Positions 1-9,578 of a stretch of 33,893 nucleotides of DNA are shown here, one piece after another. The notes beneath the pieces were generated by a model that was not told where the DNA came from, made no database searches, and saw only the letters and a program-made list of their open reading frames with translations. The stretch is taken from NCBI GenBank assembly GCA_016218475.1, contig JACREB010000138.1, positions 1-33,893 of the forward strand, given 5' to 3'. The position numbers and the translations under genes are program-made. Origin of the DNA: Nitrosomonadales bacterium. Lineage in GTDB: Bacteria > Pseudomonadota > Gammaproteobacteria > Burkholderiales > Gallionellaceae. Position 1 is the stretch's first letter; every line of letters begins with the position of its first letter.

Positions 1-118
1 GAACCTCAATCTAACTGATTGATTTTATTAGAACCGTGTAAGCGCAAAATTATGCTCATTCTTCTATACAGTCTCCGGTTCATGGGACTCAATTCGGGCG
101 AAAAAATTGGCGACTGCG

Positions 119-183
119 TTCTCTCCCGCAAGCGGGCGAGGAGGCGAACGAGAAAAGCAATCTTCAATCCTCGGGAGAGGAGG
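119..183. repeat. CTCTCCCGC/GCGGG repeat at the head of the methyltransferase remnant
   Basis: CTCTCCCGCAAGCGGG forms a short hairpin and is followed by GGGAGAGG about 45 bp later. It belongs to the CCCTCTCCCGC...GCGGGAGAGGG family seen at 1108, 2078, 2957 and 14702. It replaces normal coding sequence at the 5' end of the methyltransferase frame. Confidence 0.6.
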
Positions 184-1107
184 CAATCGTGAAGTGGGGC
201 AAGCAGGCAATCCGCGAAGCGGATGCTCGCAAAATCACTCTTCAAATCTTGCCCGCTCGAAAAATCTCGATGAACTACTCGCCGCATTCCCTTACGTCAA
301 CGGCAAGCTGTTTGAGGAAGCACTACCTATCGCCTCGTTTGACGCCGCGATGCGCGAAGCGCTGCTCGACTGCTGCGCGCTCGACTGGAGCGCCATCTCG
401 CCCGCCATATTCGGCGCGCTGTTCCAGAGCATCATGGATGCCAAGTCGAGGCGCAATATCGGCGCGCACTACACCAGCGAAGAGAACATCCTCAAACTCA
501 TCGGGCCGCTGTTCCTCGATGCATTATGGGAAGAATTTAACCGCGTCAAAGGCAACAAGAACAAGCTGTTCGAATTCCACAAGAAACTGCGCACGCTGAC
601 CTTCTTCGACCCCGCCTGCGGCTGCGGCAACTTCCTGGTGATCGCCTACCGCGAATTGCGCAAGTTGGAACTGGAAGTGCTGCGCATCGTGCATGAAGGC
701 ACCGGCTCGCGCTTTCTCGACATCCATCAGGAAATCAGCGTGGACGTGGACCAGTTCTACGGCATCGAGATCGAAGAATTTCCGGCGCAGATCGCACAGG
801 TTGCAATGTGGCTGATGGATCACCAGATGAACGTGCGCGTGTCGGAAGAATTCGGCATATACTTTGCGCGCATCCCGCTCAAGACCTCGCCGCACATCGT
901 CAACGGCAACGCGCTCACGCTGGACTGGAACGATGTTCTCTCGGCTGAGCGCGCAAGCTATGTGCTGGGCAATCCGCCGTTTGTCGGCGCGAAATTCATG
1001 GACGATGCCCAGCGCGAAGACGTACAGCGCGTGTTCGCGGATATCAAGAGCGGCGGCCTGCTCGATTTCGTCGCCGCGTGGTATGTGAAAGCGGCGCGCT
1101 ACATGAC

Positions 1108-1197
1108 CACCCCCTCTCCCGCCCTATCGGGCACCCTCCCCCGCGCGGGGGGAGGGACGGCACTCCCCTCTCCCTTGACGGGAGGGGCAAGGGTGAA
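1108..1197. repeat. In-frame GC-rich palindromic repeat inside the methyltransferase
   Basis: About 90 bp holding three CCCTCTCCC/CCCTCCCCC arms and matching GGGGGGAGGG and GGGAGGGG arms. It is read through without a stop as Pro/Gly/Thr/Ala-rich peptide. The flanking protein segments (FVAAWYVKAARYM and KAAFVSTNSI) would be adjacent in ordinary family members. Confidence 0.65.
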
Positions 1198-2077
1198 AGC
1201 CGCCTTCGTCTCCACCAACTCCATCACCCAGGGCGAACAAGCCGGTGTGCTGTGGAGCTGCTTGCTCGCGCAAGGCATCCGCATCCACTTCGCCCACCGC
1301 ACCTTCCAGTGGAGCAACGAGGCCAAAGGCATGGCGGCGGTGCATTGCGTCATCATCGGTTTCGGCGCGTTTGATGCGGAGAAAAAGACCATCTACGAAT
1401 ACGGGGATATTCGCGGCGAAGCACACGCCGTCGCCGCGCGCAACATCAATCCTTATCCGGTGGATGCGCCGGATGTGGTGCTGGTCAACCGCCAGCACCC
1501 GATTTGCGCCGTGCCGGAAATAGGCATCGGCAACAAACCGATTGATGGCGGACATTACCTGTTCACACCGGAAGAAAAAGATGAGTTTCTTTCGCGCGAA
1601 CCAAAGGCGGAAAAATGGTTTCGTCGCTGGATCGGCGCGGACGAATTCATCAATGGCTACGAGCGCTGGTGCCTGTGGCTGGGCGACTGCCCGCCCGACG
1701 AATTGCGCAAAATGCCGGAAGCGATGAAGCGCGTAGAAGCGGTGCGCGAGGTGCGTCTCGCCAGCAAGAGCCCACCAACACAAAAACTCGCTGCAACACC
1801 GACACGTTTTCATGTGGAAAATATTCCCGATGCGCCCTATCTCCTCATTCCGAGACATTCCTCCGAAACGAGGCGTTACCTTCCGATGGGGTTTGTTGAT
1901 CCCGCTTCACTTTCTGGTGATGCCAATCTGATTATCGGTGAAGCAACGCTTTTCCATTTCGGCGTTTTATCCAGCGCCATGCACAACGCTTGGATGCGCT
2001 ATACCTGCGGGCGAATCAAGAGCGATTACCGTTATTCGGCGGGCATCGTCTACAACAACTTCCCGTGGCCTGCCTCA

Positions 2078-2104
2078 CCCTCTCCCTCTTGCGGGAGAGG
2101 GGCT
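2078..2104. repeat. CCCTCTCCC...GGGAGAGGGG hairpin ending the methyltransferase frame
   Basis: CCCTCTCCCTCTTGCGGGAG followed by AGGGG forms an imperfect hairpin directly after the codons for NNFPWP. The frame runs on through unrelated sequence to a stop at 2155, so the element marks the point where the conserved C-terminus is lost. Confidence 0.6.
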
Positions 2105-2200
2105 ATTCAGCCCGCACAGTGTGCGATAACAAAAAAGCATTACCAACACTTTTGATTGCACCCCACTCGTAACTTTGAACCCTATTCTTTTGGAGCAAGC

Positions 2201-2932
2201 TTACAATTTACACCCCCGATGCACCGCCACGACGCCGCCAGTCAGGTTGAAGTATTCGACGCGCTCCAGCCCGGCTTCTTCCATCATCTGCTTCAGTTCT
2301 TCCTGCCCCGGGTGCATGCGGATGGATTCGGCGAGATAGCGGTAGCTGTCGGCATCGTTGGCGACGAGCTCGCCGATTTTGGGTAGCAGCTTGAACGAAT
2401 AGGCATCGTAAAGCGGCTCCAGCGCTTTGGCGACTTTTGAGAATTCCAGCACGATGACACGTCCGCCCGGCCTGAGCACGCGGTGCATCTCGCGCAGCGC
2501 CACATCCTTGTGCGTGACGTTGCGCAGGCCGAAGGCGATGCTGACGCAGTCGAAGTAATTGTCGGGGAAGGGCAGGCGTTCGGCGTCGCATTGTGCGACC
2601 GGCGCGGTAACGCCTTCGTCGAGCAAACGATCGCGGCCGACGCGCAGCATCGCGTTGTTGATGTCGGTGAGCACCACTTGCCCGCTGCCGCCGACTTTCT
2701 TCAGGAACAGTCGCGACAAATCGGCCGAGCCGCCCGCCACATCCAGCACGCGCTGCCCCTCGCGCACGCCGCTGACGCCGACCGCGAAGCGTTTCCACAG
2801 GCGGTGCAGCCCGAGCGACATCAGGTCGTTCATCACATCGTATTTTCCGGCGACCGAGGTGAATACGCCCGCGACCCGTTTGGCTTTCTCTTCCTCGGCG
2901 ACGGTCTCGAAACCGAAATGGGTATCGGCCAT
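2201..2932 (-). CDS. ubiE: Bifunctional demethylmenaquinone/2-methoxy-6-polyprenyl-benzoquinol methyltransferase
   Basis: UbiE is the SAM-dependent C-methyltransferase of ubiquinone and menaquinone synthesis, acting at the inner face of the membrane. The 243-residue product has the family's usual length. It shows SAM motif I ([12 protein letters not shown], residues 62-73), an acidic post-I motif (LTDINNAML), GLRNVTHKD in the middle and the C-terminal GGVVAVHRG typical of UbiE. I chose the ATG at 2932 because AGGAGC lies just upstream and the protein then begins MADTHFGFE; the longer frame would start inside a repeat. It is last of the minus-strand genes from lpoA, separated from rfaE2 by a palindromic repeat, and converges on the methyltransferase remnant. 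Confidence 0.96.
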   Translation of the reverse strand: MADTHFGFETVAEEEKAKRVAGVFTSVAGKYDVMNDLMSLGLHRLWKRFAVGVSGVREGQRVLDVAGGSADLSRLFLKKVGGSGQVVLTDINNAMLRVGRDRLLDEGVTAPVAQCDAERLPFPDNYFDCVSIAFGLRNVTHKDVALREMHRVLRPGGRVIVLEFSKVAKALEPLYDAYSFKLLPKIGELVANDADSYRYLAESIRMHPGQEELKQMMEEAGLERVEYFNLTGGVVAVHRGCKL

Positions 2933-2956
2933 TTTTATGCTCCTGTTGTACTGGTT

Positions 2957-3066
2957 AGCCCCTCCCGCAAGCGGGGGGTTGGGGTGAGGGACGGCGATCA
3001 TGACTCGCGCTCTTATAAGCTCACAAACCCTCATCCCCTGCCCTTCTCCCGCCTGCGGGAGAAGGG
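2957..3066. repeat. GC-rich palindromic repeat between rfaE2 and ubiE
   Basis: The left part holds CCCCTCCCGCAAGCGGGG followed by GGGGTGAGGG; the right part holds CCCTCATCCCC, the near-complement of the latter. It ends in a perfect 26-nt palindrome at 3041-3066 (CCCTTCTCCCGC and GCGGGAGAAGGG around a 2-nt loop). It is the same family as the repeats in the methyltransferase and at xerD/ogt. As RNA it would form a strong stem before ubiE and could uncouple it from the operon. Confidence 0.75.
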
Positions 3067-3081
3067 AGATACCCCCATTAT

Positions 3082-3567
3082 TTATGGCGAGCGGATTTTA
3101 TTCAGCAGCGCGGTGGTGGAGCGCTCGTGCAGGAACGGGATGCTGTGCATCTTGCCGCCCCAGCCTTGTACTTCGCGAGCGCCGACGATGTTTTCGGCCT
3201 GCCAGTCGCCGCCCTTCACCAGAACGTCCGGACGGCAGGCGAGGATCAGGTTCAGCGGCGTGTCTTCATCGAACTCCGTCACCAGGCTGACCGATTCCAG
3301 CGCGGCAAGCACCGCCATGCGGTCGGCCAGCGGGTTGACCGGCCTGTCGCTTTCCTTGCCCAAGCGCTTCACCGAGGCATCGCTGTTCACGCCGACAACT
3401 AACGATGATCCCAGTGCGCGCGCCTGCGCGAGATAGGTCACATGGCCACGGTGCAGTACGTCGAAGCAGCCGTTTGTGAACACCAGCGGGCGCGGTAGCG
3501 CGACGATACGCACGGCAACCTCGCCGGGCTTGCACAGTTTGCGTTCAAAGTCCGGCGCGGGATACAT
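3082..3567 (-). CDS. rfaE2: D-glycero-beta-D-manno-heptose 1-phosphate adenylyltransferase
   Basis: This is the stand-alone nucleotidyltransferase half of HldE: it transfers AMP from ATP to heptose 1-phosphate to make ADP-heptose for the LPS inner core. The 161-residue product shows the cytidylyltransferase-fold signature [13 protein letters not shown] (residues 30-42, including the HxGH motif), LVKGGDW near residue 117 and a C-terminal [10 protein letters not shown] motif. The kinase half (HldA) is not in the window, as expected for the split form. The ATG at 3567 directly abuts the dolP stop, so the two are almost certainly co-transcribed and translationally coupled. The SIS-domain gene two positions upstream fits the same pathway. 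Confidence 0.94.
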   Translation of the reverse strand: MYPAPDFERKLCKPGEVAVRIVALPRPLVFTNGCFDVLHRGHVTYLAQARALGSSLVVGVNSDASVKRLGKESDRPVNPLADRMAVLAALESVSLVTEFDEDTPLNLILACRPDVLVKGGDWQAENIVGAREVQGWGGKMHSIPFLHERSTTALLNKIRSP

Positions 3568-4125
3568 CTAATCAAGGTACTCGAACAATTTCACCACGCC
3601 CTGAACGCCCCCGGTGGTGCTGGCAACTTCGGTGGCGGCATCGGCTTCGGCGCGGTTGACAATGCCCATCAGGAATACCTTGCCGTTTTCCGTGACGACT
3701 TTGACGTGGTTGGCGCTGAAACGCGAATCATTCACAAAGCGCAATTTTACATTCGAGGTAATCATGCTGTCGTTGCTGCGCGAGGTCAGCGAGGTAGTGC
3801 CGGAAACGGCCAGTTCGTTATTGATGTTGCGCACATTTTCAATGCTTGTCATGAGCCTGCCGACTTCAGTTTTCGCCGCATCGGTTGGCACTTCGCCGCT
3901 GATCAGCACATTGCGGTTGAAACTGGTGATGTTGATATGCACGCCGTCCTTGAATTGTTTGCCGATACGGTCAAATGCTTTGGCTTCAATCGCTATATCT
4001 TCGACATAAGCGCCGCTGGTGCGGCGATCCTGCACCATCATTGCACCCGAGCCCACGGCGGCTGGAACGCATCCCTGCAACGAGCCCGATATCAACAAAA
4101 CCAACAGCATGTAGGCAATACGCAT
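3568..4125 (-). CDS. dolP: BON-domain outer-membrane lipoprotein (DolP/YraP family)
   Basis: The 185-residue product begins with a hydrophobic signal peptide ending in LQGC, a plausible lipobox with the lipidated Cys at about residue 19. Two BON domains follow, at about residues 45-110 and 120-185; each has the spaced glycine and valine pattern of the fold (for example VLISGEV and VFLMGIV). DolP binds anionic phospholipid and supports outer-membrane integrity in Enterobacteria; the same role here is inferred from family and position. GGGAGAA stands upstream of the ATG at 4125. Its place after the SIS gene matches the E. coli order lpoA-yraN-diaA-dolP. Confidence 0.93.
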   Translation of the reverse strand: MRIAYMLLVLLISGSLQGCVPAAVGSGAMMVQDRRTSGAYVEDIAIEAKAFDRIGKQFKDGVHINITSFNRNVLISGEVPTDAAKTEVGRLMTSIENVRNINNELAVSGTTSLTSRSNDSMITSNVKLRFVNDSRFSANHVKVVTENGKVFLMGIVNRAEADAATEVASTTGGVQGVVKLFEYLD

Positions 4126-4127
4126 CG

Positions 4128-4748
<621 letters not shown>

Positions 4749-4757
4749 TTAACCGAA

Positions 4758-5099
4758 TCAGGACTCGAACGCATTCTTGAGCCACTGCACGTTGACGCCT
4801 TGCGCATCATCCATCAGCACGGCATCGAAGCGGCACGGCGGTATGCGTGCGAGACTGGCGAGATATTGCTGCGCGGTGCGGATGAGGCGTTGCTGTTTGC
4901 GGGCATCGATGCTGGCTGCCGCACCGCCGAAATCCGCGCTGCGCCGCAAGCGCACCTCGACGAATACCAGCGTTGCGCCATCCTGCATGATCAAATCGAT
5001 TTCGCCAAAACGGCTGCGGTAATTTTCTGCAACCGGTTTCAAACCCTGTTGCCGCAAATATTGCGCTGCCCACTGCTCGGCCAGCGCACCGTTGTTCAT
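4758..5099 (-). CDS. yraN: YraN family protein (UPF0102, predicted endonuclease fold)
   Basis: A 113-residue protein of the UPF0102 family, related to the PD-(D/E)XK (Holliday-junction resolvase-like) nuclease fold. The visible core is AEQWAAQYLRQQGL near the N-terminus, then YRSRFGEIDLIMQDG and LVFVEVRLR; the Glu, Asp and ExR/K residues fit the nuclease metal site. Its cellular role is not established in any organism I know. The start overlaps the lpoA stop (ATGA at 5096-5099), which indicates translational coupling. Length is normal for the family. Confidence 0.92.
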   Translation of the reverse strand: MNNGALAEQWAAQYLRQQGLKPVAENYRSRFGEIDLIMQDGATLVFVEVRLRRSADFGGAAASIDARKQQRLIRTAQQYLASLARIPPCRFDAVLMDDAQGVNVQWLKNAFES

Positions 5100-6235
5100 G
5101 GCTTGCCGATGGCATAGTCTGGAATTACCTGCAGTGCAGGCGCAGCATGTCCGTTGCGTGTCTGTGCGTGCCCCTGCACAAATACCGCCGGAATCGGCAC
5201 GCGCTGAAAAATGTGGCCGTTAAGCTTTATATGGCCGCTCACCCCATCGAGCGGCAAAGCGTCGTCAATTTTGCCCGCAAGCAGCAATTGGATCAGGCGG
5301 AAAGCGTCAATACCCAGAGCATAAAGCCGCTCATTGTCGGCTGAAAGCGTCTGGGCGGGACGCGGGTAGATCATCACCGCCGGATGGTCGGCCTGCAGCA
5401 GCCACGGCATATCCACAAAACGTATACTGTTCAAATCGAAATTGGTCAGGGTATTATCGTTGCCGACAAAAATTTGCGAGGTACCATAAATCGGTAATTT
5501 ATTCGGGAGGTAAGGGCGGACCAGGCGCGCTTTTTCGGCTTCAACAGCAAGGAATACCGCGGTATCAGGCATATCGGTGATGCCCGCAAAAACAGAATAG
5601 TCGCCGTTGAATTCGATCTCATGCAGCAGCGCGCCACCCAAACGATTCCATTCCTCCTCAAAAGCGAATTGCAAACGCTTGGATAGCTGCGCGTGTGTCG
5701 TAATGGCGAATGCCTGGCGCAACCCCTGCTGCATGGCCAGTTGCGCGACTTGCCTTGCCTCCGCTTCCGCCGACATGCCGAAAAAATACAACTGTCCGGC
5801 CGATTTTTCTTCCGCCACGTTCAGGGCCAGGGTCGGCACGGGAATATTTTGCTCCGCCGCCAGCGTGCTGACACCGCTGCGCGTAAGCGGGCCCACCACT
5901 GCGCGTGCTCCGCCGGCAACCGCCTGCCGATACAGCGCGACAATATCCTTGCTCTCGTCAAAACAGCTATACACGCGCACAGGCAATCTTTCCGGCAGTT
6001 GTATTTCCAGCTCTGCCGCCGCCTGGAAACCCTGCTGCACCGCTTCGGCTGCGGATTTGAAAATCGCCGATTTCAACGGCAACAGCAGCGCGATATGCGG
6101 CACAGGCTTTTCACTGCCGGGCGCCAGCTCGGTGGTGGCGCAAGCAAAACCGCTCACGTATAGTGCGAGCAAAGCCGAAAGCCAGGTTAAAAACCGCTTG
6201 TAATGTAAATGGGACACGCCTTGCATAACAGACAT
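5096..6235 (-). CDS. lpoA: LpoA/YraM-type penicillin-binding-protein activator (LppC domain)
   Basis: About 379 residues. It matches the C-terminal, periplasmic-binding-protein-like (LppC) domain of LpoA, the outer-membrane lipoprotein that stimulates PBP1A. The N-terminal TPR-like half of the 678-residue E. coli protein is absent. A signal sequence (about residues 12-32) ends in VSGFAC, a poor but possible lipobox. PHIALLLPLKS opens the domain and AVVGPLTRSGV is the typical LppC/Leu-binding core. Candidate starts are a TTG at 6241, an ATG at 6235 and an ATG at 6226; I chose 6235. All lie inside the 5' end of the divergent rsmI frame, so the two genes overlap head to head. It leads the minus-strand operon. 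Confidence 0.88.
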   Translation of the reverse strand: MSVMQGVSHLHYKRFLTWLSALLALYVSGFACATTELAPGSEKPVPHIALLLPLKSAIFKSAAEAVQQGFQAAAELEIQLPERLPVRVYSCFDESKDIVALYRQAVAGGARAVVGPLTRSGVSTLAAEQNIPVPTLALNVAEEKSAGQLYFFGMSAEAEARQVAQLAMQQGLRQAFAITTHAQLSKRLQFAFEEEWNRLGGALLHEIEFNGDYSVFAGITDMPDTAVFLAVEAEKARLVRPYLPNKLPIYGTSQIFVGNDNTLTNFDLNSIRFVDMPWLLQADHPAVMIYPRPAQTLSADNERLYALGIDAFRLIQLLLAGKIDDALPLDGVSGHIKLNGHIFQRVPIPAVFVQGHAQTRNGHAAPALQVIPDYAIGKP

Positions 6236-7084
6236 CCGCAAAAACTGGAACCCGCATTATATGTAGTTGCCACCCCAATTGGTAATCTGCGTGACATTAC
6301 CCTGCGCGCGCTGGACGTGCTGACGGCGGCTGACGTGGTCGCGGCGGAGGATACGCGCAACACCGCGCATCTGCTGACGCACCACGGCATCGGCGCGAAC
6401 CGGCTGATGGCGGTGCACCAGCACAACGAGCGGGGCGCGGCGGAAAAGATCATCGCGCTGCTCCGGGCGGGACAAAGTGTGGTGTTTGTCAGCGATGCGG
6501 GCACGCCCGCCGTCAGCGACCCCGGCGCGTTGCTGGTGCAGGCAGTGCTGGAAGCGGGGTTGCGCGTCATCCCGATTCCCGGCGCGAATGCGGCGCTAGC
6601 GGCGTTGTCGGCGGCAGGCCTGGCCGAACCGCATTTTTTGTTCTACGGGTTTCTGCCCAACAAATCCGCCGCGCGGCGCACCGTCTTGCAAGAGCTGTGC
6701 GGTTATCCCTATACCTTGGTGTTTTACGAAGCGCCACACCGCATCGTCGAATGCGTTGCCGATTTATGCGCGATGCTGGGCGGAGACCGGCAGATCGTGC
6801 TGGCGCGCGAAATCACCAAACTTTTTGAGACCATTCATACTTGTTCATTAAAGGATGCCGGAGCGTGGCTGCTGGCAGACGGCAACCGGCAGCGCGGCGA
6901 ATTCGTCGTGCTGGTGTCCGGTGCGCCGCCACAAACGGGTTTGTCAATTGAAACGATGAATACGCTATCGCTGTTGCTCGGCGAATTGCCGCTCAAACAG
7001 GCGGTGCAGCTCGCCGCAAAAATCACCGGGGCTAACCGTAGCGATCTCTACCAGCAAGCATTACAGATGAAAAACACAGCCTGA
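6209..7084 (+). CDS. rsmI: 16S rRNA (cytidine(1402)-2'-O)-methyltransferase
   Basis: RsmI methylates the ribose of C1402 in the decoding centre. The 291-residue product has the tetrapyrrole-methylase fold with every family signature: LYVVATPIGNLRDITLRAL at the start, AEDTRNT, VSDAGTPAVSDPG, PIPGANA and FYEAPHRI. The ATG at 6209 gives an extension of about 15 residues before the conserved core. A TTG at 6221 is an alternative and would reduce the overlap with lpoA. No clear Shine-Dalgarno sequence precedes either. Divergence from lpoA is the order known from E. coli. Confidence 0.95.
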   Translation: MGHALHNRHPQKLEPALYVVATPIGNLRDITLRALDVLTAADVVAAEDTRNTAHLLTHHGIGANRLMAVHQHNERGAAEKIIALLRAGQSVVFVSDAGTPAVSDPGALLVQAVLEAGLRVIPIPGANAALAALSAAGLAEPHFLFYGFLPNKSAARRTVLQELCGYPYTLVFYEAPHRIVECVADLCAMLGGDRQIVLAREITKLFETIHTCSLKDAGAWLLADGNRQRGEFVVLVSGAPPQTGLSIETMNTLSLLLGELPLKQAVQLAAKITGANRSDLYQQALQMKNTA

Positions 7085-7162
7085 AGGGGAAATTACTACT
7101 TGTAGCTAACATCTTCGTCAAATTACTGGACAATTCACCCCAATTTGCGGCAAACTGCGCGT

Positions 7163-7624
7163 ATGGAAACGAGTCAATCGAGTTCTGCCAGAAACATCCT
7201 TGTGTTGCATGGCCCTAACCTGAACCTGCTCGGTAGCCGCGAGCCGGATATGTATGGACGCGTCACGTTAGACGAAATTAACGTACGTTTGGCGACATTA
7301 GCCAAGGAAAACGACGCTAATCTGACTTGCTTCCAGAGTAATTCCGAGACAGTGCTGGTAGAACGCGTCCAGCAGGCGAGAACCGATGGAGTGCAGTTCA
7401 TCGTCATCAATCCGGCGGCATTCACCCATACCAGCGTGGCCTTGAGGGACGCGCTGGCGGCGGTTGCCATCCCGTTCATTGAAGTGCATCTTTCCAACGT
7501 GTTCGCGCGGGAAGCGTTCCGAAAAGAGTCGTTTTTCTCCGATCTCGCCGTTGGTGTAATCAGCGGCTTGGGCGCGGCAGGCTACGAATTCGCCGTGCAA
7601 TTCGCATTAAACAATAAAAACTAG
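7163..7624 (+). CDS. aroQ: 3-dehydroquinate dehydratase, type II
   Basis: AroQ catalyses the third step of the shikimate pathway. The 153-residue product shows the family signature [17 protein letters not shown] (residues 16-32), with Tyr31 as the expected catalytic residue, then [10 protein letters not shown] and [15 protein letters not shown] for substrate binding. The ATG at 7163 is preferred over a TTG 18 bp upstream because the conserved core starts soon after it. It is followed after 18 bp by accB, a neighbour order common in betaproteobacteria and gammaproteobacteria. Confidence 0.95.
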   Translation: METSQSSSARNILVLHGPNLNLLGSREPDMYGRVTLDEINVRLATLAKENDANLTCFQSNSETVLVERVQQARTDGVQFIVINPAAFTHTSVALRDALAAVAIPFIEVHLSNVFAREAFRKESFFSDLAVGVISGLGAAGYEFAVQFALNNKN

Positions 7625-7642
7625 AGTTTCAAGGAGGGCATC

Positions 7643-8080
7643 ATGGATTTGCGTAAACTCAAGACACTCATTGAGTTGGTGGAAAGTTCCGGCATTGCCG
7701 AACTGGAAATCAGCGAGGGCGAAGAGCGCGTCCGTATCACGCGCACCGCCGCATCCGCGATGCAAACCTCCTATGCGGTTGCACCGCAGCAAACCGTCAT
7801 TGCCGCCGCACTGGCTGCGGAACCCGCCAAACCCGCAGCAGCGGAAGGCCATGTGGTGAAATCGCCGATGGTCGGCACGTTCTACCGTTCGGCCTCGCCG
7901 GGTTCCAAGGCGTTTGTGGACGTCGGCCAATCCGTCAACAGCGGCGACACTTTGTGCATCATCGAGGCCATGAAGCTGCTGAACGAAATCGAGGCGGATC
8001 AAAGCGGCGTCATCAAGGCAATTTTGGTGGAAAACGGCCAACCTGTGGAATTCGGGCAACCGTTATTCGTCATCGGTTAA
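7643..8080 (+). CDS. accB: Acetyl-CoA carboxylase biotin carboxyl carrier protein
   Basis: BCCP carries the biotin that shuttles carboxyl groups from AccC to the AccA/AccD transcarboxylase in fatty-acid synthesis. The 145-residue product has an N-terminal dimerisation segment ([20 protein letters not shown]), an Ala/Pro linker at about residues 45-70 and a C-terminal biotinyl domain. The EAMKL motif places biotin on Lys111. A strong AAGGAGGG precedes the ATG. accC follows 51 bp downstream and the pair is expected to be co-transcribed. Confidence 0.97.
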   Translation: MDLRKLKTLIELVESSGIAELEISEGEERVRITRTAASAMQTSYAVAPQQTVIAAALAAEPAKPAAAEGHVVKSPMVGTFYRSASPGSKAFVDVGQSVNSGDTLCIIEAMKLLNEIEADQSGVIKAILVENGQPVEFGQPLFVIG

Positions 8081-8131
8081 CCCTGCAATGGCGCGAATCA
8101 CCAGCCGCATCCAAGTTCGGAGCCAATATTA

Positions 8132-9484
8132 ATGTTTGAAAAAATCCTGATCGCCAACCGTGGCGAGGTTGCCCTCCGTATTCAGCGCGCCTGCCGCGAA
8201 ATGGGCATTAAAACTGTCGTGGTGCATTCCGAAGCGGATGCCGACGCCAAGTATGTGAAGCTGGCCGACGAGTCGGTTTGTATCGGCCCCGCGCCTTCTT
8301 CGCAAAGCTACCTGAACATCCCCGCCATCATCAGCGCGGCAGAAGTCACCGACGCGCAAGCCATCCATCCCGGCTATGGCTTTCTTTCCGAGAACGCCGA
8401 TTTTTCCGAGCGCGTCGAGAAATGCGGTTTTGTCTTCATCGGGCCGCGCGCCGAAACCATCAGGCTGATGGGGGATAAGGTGAACGCCAAGATTACCATG
8501 AAAAAAGCAGGTGTTCCCTGCGTGCCGGGCGTGGAGGGCGCGTTACCGGATATACCGGCCGAAATCGTCAAGATCGCGCGCAGCATCGGCTACCCGGTCA
8601 TCATCAAGGCTTCAGGCGGCGGCGGCGGGCGCGGTATGCGCGTGGTGCATACCGAGGCGGCATTGCTCAACGCCGTCACCATGACACGCACCGAGGCGCA
8701 GGCGGCCTTCAATAACCCCATGGTATATATGGAAAAATTCCTGGAAAACCCGCGCCACATCGAATTTCAGGTGCTGGCCGACCAGCATGGCAACGCGGTT
8801 CATCTGGGTGAGCGCGATTGTTCGATGCAACGCCGCCACCAGAAGATTATTGAGGAAGCGCCTGCCCCGTTGCTCAATTTGCGCCTGCGCAACAAGATCG
8901 GCGAACGCTGCGCCGAAGCCTGCCGCAAAATCGGTTATCGCGGCGCCGGGACATTCGAATTTTTATACGAGAAAGGCGAATTTTTCTTCATCGAAATGAA
9001 TACCCGGATGCAGGTAGAGCATCCCGTCACCGAGATGATTACCGGCATCGACATCGTGCAGCAGCAGATCCGTATCGCCGCCGGAGAAAAACTGCCGTTC
9101 AAGCAGCGCGATATCCAGTTCAGGGGGCATGCCATCGAATGCCGCATCAACGCCGAGCATCCTTATAAATTCACCCCGTCGCCCGGACGCATCACCTCCT
9201 GGCACGCCCCGGGTGGCCCCGGCATCCGTGTGGATTCCCATGCCTACAACAACTACTTTGTGCCGTCGCATTATGACTCGATGATCGGCAAGATCATCGC
9301 CTATGGCGACACGCGCGACCAGGCTATGGCGAGGATGTGTACCGCCCTGTCCGAGATGTGGGTGGAAGGCATCGACACCAACATTGCGCTGCATCGCGAA
9401 TTGTTGCAGGACGCGGCCTTTGTGCGTGGAGGCACCAATATCCACTATCTTGAAGAGCGGCTGGCCGAGCGAACAAAAGATTAA
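8132..9484 (+). CDS. accC: Acetyl-CoA carboxylase biotin carboxylase subunit
   Basis: AccC carboxylates the biotin of AccB using ATP and bicarbonate. The 450-residue protein has the usual length and motifs: [14 protein letters not shown] at the N-terminus, [11 protein letters not shown], the ATP-grasp glycine-rich loop [12 protein letters not shown] near residues 160-170, [21 protein letters not shown], and [16 protein letters not shown] with the catalytic Glu/Asn/Arg set. No interruption is visible. It lies in the aroQ-accB-accC-prmA run, 94 bp before prmA. Confidence 0.97.
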   Translation: MFEKILIANRGEVALRIQRACREMGIKTVVVHSEADADAKYVKLADESVCIGPAPSSQSYLNIPAIISAAEVTDAQAIHPGYGFLSENADFSERVEKCGFVFIGPRAETIRLMGDKVNAKITMKKAGVPCVPGVEGALPDIPAEIVKIARSIGYPVIIKASGGGGGRGMRVVHTEAALLNAVTMTRTEAQAAFNNPMVYMEKFLENPRHIEFQVLADQHGNAVHLGERDCSMQRRHQKIIEEAPAPLLNLRLRNKIGERCAEACRKIGYRGAGTFEFLYEKGEFFFIEMNTRMQVEHPVTEMITGIDIVQQQIRIAAGEKLPFKQRDIQFRGHAIECRINAEHPYKFTPSPGRITSWHAPGGPGIRVDSHAYNNYFVPSHYDSMIGKIIAYGDTRDQAMARMCTALSEMWVEGIDTNIALHRELLQDAAFVRGGTNIHYLEERLAERTKD

Positions 9485-9578
9485 TAATTTCATTTTTCAA
9501 TCACATAGTGCGTATTGTATGGGCGCGATAAATTACGCCCCCTGCTTGGTCATTTGACCTTCAAAATGGAATTGATAA

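Larger units (their letters stand above)
107..2155 (+). pseudogene. Truncated MmeI-like (type IIL/IIG) DNA methyltransferase, repeat-invaded
   Basis: The reading frame encodes an N6-adenine-type DNA methyltransferase core. SAM-binding motif I (DPACGCGNF) is at about residues 168-176 and catalytic motif IV (NPPF) near residue 289. From about residue 53 it resembles the middle and C-terminal half of MmeI-like fused restriction-modification enzymes. The usual N-terminal part of roughly 250 residues (PD-(D/E)XK nuclease and helical spacer) is missing. The first 50 codons are low-complexity repeat DNA, the only start there is a weak TTG, and in-frame stops lie at 20-22 and 29-31. About 30 codons (residues 333-364) are a CCCTCTCCC-type repeat in frame between motif IV and the next conserved block. 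After the conserved NNFPWP segment the protein ends in another repeat instead of the usual C-terminal tail. I infer a decaying remnant; an orphan methyltransferase is possible. The family is a firm call, activity doubtful. Confidence 0.7.

Noticed and set aside
32-46. 15-bp match AACCGTGTAAGCGCA shared by the left edge and prmA (9914-9928)
   Set aside because: About one 15-bp match is expected by chance in a window of this size and the flanks do not match.
2483-3436. Open frame of 317 codons on the plus strand across ubiE and rfaE2
   Set aside because: Antisense to two conserved genes and running through a repeat; no family similarity.
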